From the NCBI GenBank assembly GCA_964415975.1, contig CAYQCN010000021.1, positions 1-10,340 of the forward strand: 10,340 nucleotides of DNA. The letters are read 5' to 3'. Under the pieces are notes generated by a model, which did not search any database, was not told where the DNA came from, and worked only from the letters and a program-made list of their open reading frames with translations. The stretch comes from CAYQCN01 sp964415975. GTDB taxonomy: Bacteria > Patescibacteriota > Saccharimonadia > QS-5-54-17. Within the stretch, counting starts at the first letter, position 1; each line of letters begins with the position of its first letter. Of this stretch, positions 6,289 through 10,340 are shown one piece after another. Position numbers and translations under genes: made by a program.

Positions 6289-8019
6289 TTAGCGCAAACG
6301 TTTAAGAGCTGGCTCGGTATTTATTGTCCAGTTCTCTACGCTATGAAAACGATGCTCTGTGCTCATGACTTCTTCTACTTTAGCGCCTAGTACTTGCTCA
6401 CGCTGAATATGAAAGTGTCTACTCCTGTAAAGCGGCAAAGCCGGAGCGTCATCAAGCCAGACAGCCTGAAAAGCTTCATATTTTGCCGACCGCAAATCTT
6501 CATCACTACGAGTACGACCGTCTTCTAGGTTGATGTCGGCTATATCTGAACTGTATTGCGAGATATTACGGCCCTGCTCGCCGATTTGAGATGAATGCCA
6601 ATAAGCGTAAACGTCTGGGTCAGGGCCTAGCGCCACACCGAATATTAATATGTCAAAGTCGCGCTCAGATATTATATCTTGCTGAAGACTGCTACTGCTA
6701 TAGCTCGCTTGATTGACCACAATGCCTAGATCCTCTAGCTGAGAAGTGACAACACTGGAGGCGGTCTCGTACTGTTCGCGCGACTGTGTGGCTAGATCTA
6801 TCTCTAGGCGTTCACCGCCCCTTTTCCAGCCACCATCCGTATTCTCCCAGCCGGCTTCAGCTAACAACTCTTGGGCTTCTTCTTCTCCAGACTGAAAGTC
6901 GAGACTTATATAACCTAAGTGACCCGGCCTAAGAGAGCTGCTCGCCAATACAAAGTTGCCATCAAGCTCTTCTAAGACTGCGCTTCTATCAATCGCTTTG
7001 AAGAGAGCTCTACGAGTGTTAACGTCTTCAAATCTATCAGTGTTGATGAAGCTAAAAACTTGCGTAGTCGTCTGCAGAGACAACTTCCTAGAGCTATCTA
7101 TACTGATATCCGATATATTAAAATTACTACCGGCAACCATACTGCTAAGCTCTCCTCTATTATATGCATCTACCATGTCTTCTTCGTCTTCATATACAGC
7201 CAACACAAACCTATCAAGCTGAGCCTCTTCTCTGTGGTAGTCCTTATAACGAACCATATGGATATTGCCAGAACTTGTAATGCGCCCAAACTTAAACGGT
7301 CCAGAGCCGACAGGATCTTGGCCGAAATCAGCTATCCGCAACTGACTAGGCTCTACATCGCCAAGAATATGCTCCGGCACAATGCCTGTTGTCAATTGAT
7401 GTAAAAATGGTGCATAGGGGTTTGGTAGCTCGAAGCGAACCGTAAGATCATCTATTACTTCTATATCTATATCGGCCCACTGGACCTGAAGCGAGGAGTC
7501 TGTAGTTTCATTTTTGATAGTTTTGAAAGTGTAGGCTACATCTTCCGCAGTGAGCTCGACTCCGTCATGCCACTTGATATCTTCTTTTAATTCAACGGTA
7601 TATACCTCCCCATCTTCATCTAGCTCATAATTAGAGGCTAGATCCTTCTCTAGTTGACTTGAGCCGTCATAGCGAAATAAGCCACTAAATACCAACTGCT
7701 CTACCGACCGACTTACACGATCTCCTTCGAATATCGGATTAATAACCTCTATCTCGCCAACTACTCCTTCTCGAAATTCGCCACCGCTAGCGGGAGCTGG
7801 CTCCAAGTACAGGTCGGCCAACCTCGCCTGGTTAGCATATAGGAGGCTACCGGCAATTACGAATATGGTCAGCCACGCAAACAAAAACCGCTCCGCTTGC
7901 CTAAGACTTTTGCCTCTCAAATAGTCTTGATATAGTTTAGATAGCTGGCGAGCAAGCTTACGCCATCTTTTTTTAGCAGCTTTAAGCGAGCGTTTCCAGA
8001 TATCAGACGGGTTCTTCAT
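6289..8019 (-). CDS. ABC transporter solute-binding protein, family 5 (peptide/dipeptide type), membrane anchored
   Basis: A 576-residue extracellular solute-binding protein of family 5 (OppA/DppA type). A strongly basic cytoplasmic N-terminus (1-43) precedes one hydrophobic helix (about 44-62, FLFAWLTIFVIAG). No lipobox Cys follows, so the protein is probably tethered by this helix, unlike classical lipoprotein binding proteins. The family body starts near residue 78: EINPIFEGD-like opening, LVFSGLFRYD, the signature WHDGVELTAEDVAYTF (about 149-164), PVGSGPF, and FGVALGPDPDVYAYWHSS towards the end. I chose the ATG at 8017-8019, 10 bases after the secG stop. A longer reading from an alternative start would put 20 extra residues inside secG. 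An AAAGA-like site precedes it weakly. No permease or ATPase gene is in the window, so partners lie elsewhere or the protein has another role. Oligopeptides are the usual ligands. Confidence 0.85.
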   Translation of the reverse strand: MKNPSDIWKRSLKAAKKRWRKLARQLSKLYQDYLRGKSLRQAERFLFAWLTIFVIAGSLLYANQARLADLYLEPAPASGGEFREGVVGEIEVINPIFEGDRVSRSVEQLVFSGLFRYDGSSQLEKDLASNYELDEDGEVYTVELKEDIKWHDGVELTAEDVAYTFKTIKNETTDSSLQVQWADIDIEVIDDLTVRFELPNPYAPFLHQLTTGIVPEHILGDVEPSQLRIADFGQDPVGSGPFKFGRITSSGNIHMVRYKDYHREEAQLDRFVLAVYEDEEDMVDAYNRGELSSMVAGSNFNISDISIDSSRKLSLQTTTQVFSFINTDRFEDVNTRRALFKAIDRSAVLEELDGNFVLASSSLRPGHLGYISLDFQSGEEEAQELLAEAGWENTDGGWKRGGERLEIDLATQSREQYETASSVVTSQLEDLGIVVNQASYSSSSLQQDIISERDFDILIFGVALGPDPDVYAYWHSSQIGEQGRNISQYSSDIADINLEDGRTRSDEDLRSAKYEAFQAVWLDDAPALPLYRSRHFHIQREQVLGAKVEEVMSTEHRFHSVENWTINTEPALKRLR

Positions 8020-8029
8020 ACAAAATCTT

Positions 8030-8248
8030 TTATGCAGACATGATGCCGAGCACAATAGAAAGGGCAAATACAATTGCAAACAGTATCGTAAGCTGGTGCA
8101 TCACAAGCTCAATTCCACGCCTAGTAAAATGAAACGAGCTATCACCACCAAAAGCCTCACCGAGACCGGTACCTCGATTTTGAGCCAATATCATAACTAT
8201 CATCAATATAGCGGCTACAACTGCGATAATATTAAATACATCTTGCAT
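8030..8248 (-). CDS. secG: SecG preprotein translocase subunit
   Basis: A 72-residue membrane protein with the SecG layout: a first hydrophobic helix (about 4-22), the conserved cytoplasmic loop AQNRGTGLGEAFGG (about 23-36), and a second helix (about 52-71). SecG associates with SecYE and assists SecA-driven export. The longer frame starting at 8293 is rejected, because its first 15 residues overlap the preceding gene and lack SecG character. The ATG at 8246-8248 lies 4 bases after the upstream stop, with GGGAAG inside the end of that gene as a modest Shine-Dalgarno. Such coupling implies co-transcription and probably translational coupling with the YvlD-like gene, and the binding-protein gene follows 10 bases later. 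Confidence 0.92.
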   Translation of the reverse strand: MQDVFNIIAVVAAILMIVMILAQNRGTGLGEAFGGDSSFHFTRRGIELVMHQLTILFAIVFALSIVLGIMSA

Positions 8249-8252
8249 AAAT

Positions 8253-8603
8253 CTACTTCCCTGGAACCAAGGTATTAATAGCATGGTTCGCAATCCATAC
8301 TATAATAACAGTAACTATGGCTGCACCAAAAGTATCGACGCTAAAACTGGGGTACAACACGTCGACCAAATAAAGCATAAAGCCATTAATGAGCAAGGTG
8401 AAAAGTCCGAAAGTCAGAATAATAGCTGGCAATGTGAACAGTACTACAATCGGCCTGATGACAGCATTCACTACTGAAAATATCAGCGTGGCAAACAGCA
8501 ACACCATCCAGTCTTGATTATAATCAACCGCGTTGATAAGCTCGGCCGCCAGCCAAAGACCTAGACCATTAGCAAATATCCTGATAATAAAAGTCCGAAT
8601 CAT
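8253..8603 (-). CDS. YvlD / phage holin family 4 membrane protein
   Basis: A 116-residue hydrophobic protein of the PF04020 family (YvlD, annotated as 'phage holin family 4'). Four hydrophobic segments are visible (about 5-22, 31-48, 52-80 and 87-110). Family hallmarks are NAVIRPIVVLFTLPA (about 46-60) and FTLLINGFMLYLVD (about 68-81). Despite the name, members are chromosomal proteins in many bacteria with no established lysis function, and nothing phage-like surrounds this one. It heads a tight cluster with secG and the binding protein, which hints at a membrane or envelope role. The ATG lies 10 bases after an extended -10 box and has no Shine-Dalgarno, so it is predicted to be near-leaderless. 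The length is normal for the family. Confidence 0.87.
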   Translation of the reverse strand: MIRTFIIRIFANGLGLWLAAELINAVDYNQDWMVLLFATLIFSVVNAVIRPIVVLFTLPAIILTFGLFTLLINGFMLYLVDVLYPSFSVDTFGAAIVTVIIVWIANHAINTLVPGK

Positions 8604-8613
8604 AACAGCCGAT

Positions 8614-8622
8614 ATTATAACA
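8614..8622 (-). promoter_or_regulatory. extended -10 promoter of the yvlD-secG-binding protein cluster
   Basis: Perfect TGT plus TATAAT on the minus strand, ending 10 bases before the ATG of the YvlD-like gene, in the 27-base gap after uvrC. Initiation would leave a leader of about 4 nucleotides. The bases between the box and the ATG resemble those at the uvrC promoter. No -35 consensus is found. Confidence 0.65.
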
Positions 8623-8630
8623 TAAACCTA

Positions 8631-10049
8631 CTAAGTAAGGTTCTGCTTGATAGACCTGGCCAGGCGGCTGCCGACCACTGCCTCTAGCTCACTTTCGCTC
8701 GCTTCGCGCACAGCCCTAAGGGAGCCAAAATGCTTAATCAGCTTCTTGCGGGTTGCCGGCCCCACACCCGGCACTGCCTCTACAGCCGAGGCGGTCTGCT
8801 GTTTGCTGCGCAGTTGAGAGTGGTAAGTGACGGCAAATCTGTGGGCTTCGTCCCGAATGTGTTGCAGCATCTTAAGCAAATGGCTATTGGCGTCTAGTTC
8901 TAGCTCCTCTAGCTTGCTGGTGTCTTGATTGGTGACGACTACTCTTTCGTGTCGTTTAGAAAGACCTATAATCGGGACTGCCAGATCGGCCTCTTCTGCG
9001 ACCGACTTGACGGTCGAGACCTGCCCTTTGCCGCCATCGATGACGATAACATCCGGATTGGGCCACTTATCCCAGTGCTTGATTCGTCGACGTAAGACTT
9101 CTTGCATGTGGGCAAAGTCATCGTTGCCAGATAGGCGCAGCTTAAACTTACGGTACTGGCCCCGATCAGGCACGCCGTCTTTAAATACAACCATACTAGC
9201 GGTGTTATTAGTGCCCTGGATATGAGAAACGTCATAACACTCTATTCGCCGAGGAGGATTGGGTAGGTTTAGCAGCTCAGCTAAATCTACTGCCGCCTGA
9301 TCTCGCGAGAGATCAAACAGCTCCTTATCGCCAAATATATGCTGCCGGCTAAGGCTTTCGAGGTTTTGGATTTGGTTGCGCAAAGAAGCTGCCCGCTCAA
9401 ACTCACGATCTTTAGCATGCTGCTTCATCTTTTTATCGAGCTCATTGATAATCGCCCTGCCGTTACCGCGAAGGTAGCGCTTAATCTGGCTTAAGTTGTG
9501 CTTATATTCTTGCGGAGAAATTGCACCAACTTCAGGTCCAGGGCATAGGCCAATGTGATAATGCAGACAGGCCCGAGCCGGAAGCGTGCGGTGCGTGACA
9601 TATGGGAAGCTCCGCCTTAGCTGCTTCATGGCCTTACGCAAACCGAAAGAATTGGTGTAGGGGCCGAAATACTCCGCCCCGTCATCTAGAGGCCGCCTCA
9701 CCAGCCATACACGCGGGAACTCGTCGTTGCTAAATTTAACGTACAAAAACTGCTTATCATCACGCAAAACTATGTTGTATTTAGGCTTGTAGCGCTTTAT
9801 CATTTCCGACTCCAAGAAAAGCGCATTCACCTCACTCTCGGTCTCTAGCCAGTCTACATCTGCAATGTCTGCTGCTAGAGCTTGGGTCTTAACGTCATGC
9901 TGACGCGAACTTTGAAAATAACTCCTAACACGCGACCTAAGATTAGTAGCCTTGCCTACATATATGACCTCACCATCCTGGCTCTTGTGTAGATAAACGC
10001 CGGGCTCAGTTGGTAAGTTTGATAGCTTGTCTTTTAACTTTAAGTTCAT
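8631..10049 (-). CDS. uvrC: UvrC, excinuclease ABC subunit C (short form)
   Basis: Nucleotide excision repair nuclease that makes both incisions around a lesion with UvrB. At 472 residues it is much shorter than the usual ~600. The GIY-YIG domain (about 12-88) has PGVYLHK and VIYVGKATNLRSR, followed by FGPYTNSFGLRKA. The Cys pair ACLHYHIGLCPGP (about 160-172) is present. The UvrB-binding UVR motif spans about 197-232. The RNase-H-like endonuclease domain begins with IECYDVSH (Asp273), VIDGGKGQ (Asp338), IGLSKRHE, and RDEAHRFA (His403). The helix-hairpin-helix pair closes it (VPGVGPATRKKL, about 426-437, to the end). Only about 35 residues separate the UVR motif from the first catalytic Asp, whereas in E. 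coli that Asp is residue 399, so the region between them is nearly deleted. I start at the ATG at 10047-10049, 11 bases after an extended -10 box. Tandem TAG stops end the gene. Confidence 0.95.
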   Translation of the reverse strand: MNLKLKDKLSNLPTEPGVYLHKSQDGEVIYVGKATNLRSRVRSYFQSSRQHDVKTQALAADIADVDWLETESEVNALFLESEMIKRYKPKYNIVLRDDKQFLYVKFSNDEFPRVWLVRRPLDDGAEYFGPYTNSFGLRKAMKQLRRSFPYVTHRTLPARACLHYHIGLCPGPEVGAISPQEYKHNLSQIKRYLRGNGRAIINELDKKMKQHAKDREFERAASLRNQIQNLESLSRQHIFGDKELFDLSRDQAAVDLAELLNLPNPPRRIECYDVSHIQGTNNTASMVVFKDGVPDRGQYRKFKLRLSGNDDFAHMQEVLRRRIKHWDKWPNPDVIVIDGGKGQVSTVKSVAEEADLAVPIIGLSKRHERVVVTNQDTSKLEELELDANSHLLKMLQHIRDEAHRFAVTYHSQLRSKQQTASAVEAVPGVGPATRKKLIKHFGSLRAVREASESELEAVVGSRLARSIKQNLT

Positions 10050-10060
10050 AAGCAACCCAT

Positions 10061-10069
10061 ATTATAACA
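10061..10069 (-). promoter_or_regulatory. extended -10 promoter of uvrC
   Basis: Perfect TGT plus TATAAT on the minus strand, ending 11 bases before the chosen ATG. There is no Shine-Dalgarno, and the predicted leader is about 5 nucleotides. The would-be -35 zone falls inside the arm of the hairpin at 10075-10114, so no independent -35 element exists. Confidence 0.65.
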
Positions 10070-10074
10070 AGCTA

Positions 10075-10114
10075 ATAAACAGTCGAGCCATAAATAAAGG
10101 GCTCGACTGTTTAT
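10075..10114 (-). terminator. 15-bp hairpin, likely terminator of the surface-protein gene
   Basis: Perfect 15-base arms (10075-10089 and 10100-10114, GGCTCGACTGTTTAT on the minus-strand 3' side) with a 10-base A/T-rich loop. It starts 19 bases after the stop of the minus-strand surface protein. The T-rich exit (GTTTATTAG) overlaps the stem, so it is not a canonical U-tract terminator, but the position and stability fit one. It ends 5 bases before the uvrC extended -10 box. Confidence 0.7.
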
Positions 10115-10133
10115 GCTGACTTGTATCGTTTGC

Positions 10134-10340
10134 TTAAAACGAAGCCGTTGCTATGTACTCAAACTGGGTGTCGTACACACCAGTTGGGGTTAGGGCGTCG
10201 ACATTAGCCATGTACTCAACAGTGTAGGTGGTACTGGCTATAGGGCCCCCGGATGTAGCTATTTCTGTAGGAGTGTCTTCGTTTAGTGCGTAGTCACCAT
10301 TAGTCAGATAGCTACCCGACTCATCACCCAGCACTGTACC
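10134..10340 (-). CDS. C-terminal end of a putative beta-rich surface or secreted protein (partial)
   Basis: The frame is open from the right edge to a TAA at 10134, giving 68 visible residues; the start lies outside the window. The sequence is rich in Thr, Ala, Ser and acidic residues, with alternating polar and aromatic strands (TTYTVEYMANVDAL, TPTGVYDTQFEYIATASF), which resembles the end of beta-sandwich surface or pilus-like proteins common in CPR bacteria. No LPXTG, cysteine or membrane segment is visible at the C-terminus, so anchoring, if any, is elsewhere. A strong hairpin follows. I cannot name a family. An alternative is an internal repeat unit of a larger adhesin. It has no evident functional link to uvrC. 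Confidence 0.6.
   Translation of the reverse strand, partial: GTVLGDESGSYLTNGDYALNEDTPTEIATSGGPIASTTYTVEYMANVDALTPTGVYDTQFEYIATASF

Noticed and set aside
8253..8603. Phage lysis holin as evidence of a prophage
   Set aside because: The family name is historical; neighbours are housekeeping genes and no phage genes are present.
8966..9235. Second minus-strand frame inside uvrC
   Set aside because: Alternate frame within conserved uvrC; no domain, and the UvrC frame is uninterrupted.

Overview
The window reads as a slice of a small-genome bacterium of the Candidate Phyla Radiation, most plausibly a Saccharibacteria (TM7) relative. This rests on overall flavour: a strongly shortened UvrC, a linked SecG plus membrane-anchored solute-binding protein, a lone FAD-linked oxidase, no biosynthetic operons, a tRNA that encodes its CCA, and near-leaderless promoters. 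No single marker gene fixes the taxon. Stops are TAA, TAG and TGA and no recognised gene needs TGA as sense, so genetic code 11 fits and code 25 (Gracilibacteria/SR1) does not.

Left part (1-4435) looks accessory. At the edge is the C-terminal stub of a serine-type site-specific recombinase (minus strand) that runs into what looks like the 3' end of a plus-strand tRNA followed by an intrinsic terminator. A perfect 18-bp inverted repeat comes next. It is followed by a membrane-anchored Lon-type (S16) serine protease without ATPase or PDZ domain, and then by about 800 bases without a convincing gene. A secreted or anchored LpqC-type esterase (minus) is divergent from a prokaryotic (6-4)-type photolyase homologue (plus) that has lost every cysteine needed for its usual Fe-S cluster.

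Right part (4436-10340) is all on the minus strand. In transcription order it holds the end of a beta-rich surface protein, a strong hairpin, uvrC, a four-helix membrane protein of the YvlD/phage-holin family, secG, a family-5 (peptide-type) ABC solute-binding protein, an FAD-linked oxidase of the GlcD/D-lactate dehydrogenase class, and tRNA-Leu(GAG). The yvlD-like gene, secG and the binding protein are tightly packed (4 and 10 bases apart) and probably form one transcript concerned with the membrane and secretion.

Two themes stand out. First, four genes (esterase, FAD oxidase, yvlD-like, uvrC) carry an extended -10 box (TGn plus TATAAT-like) ending only 8-11 bases before the ATG, with no Shine-Dalgarno. 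tRNA-Leu has a TATAAT box at the same distance. This predicts near-leaderless mRNAs, whereas genes inside the cluster and the protease gene have Shine-Dalgarno-like sites. Second, DNA-repair proteins appear in reduced or altered form: a UvrC missing its middle region and a photolyase missing its Fe-S site. No CRISPR array, insertion sequence or phage module is present.
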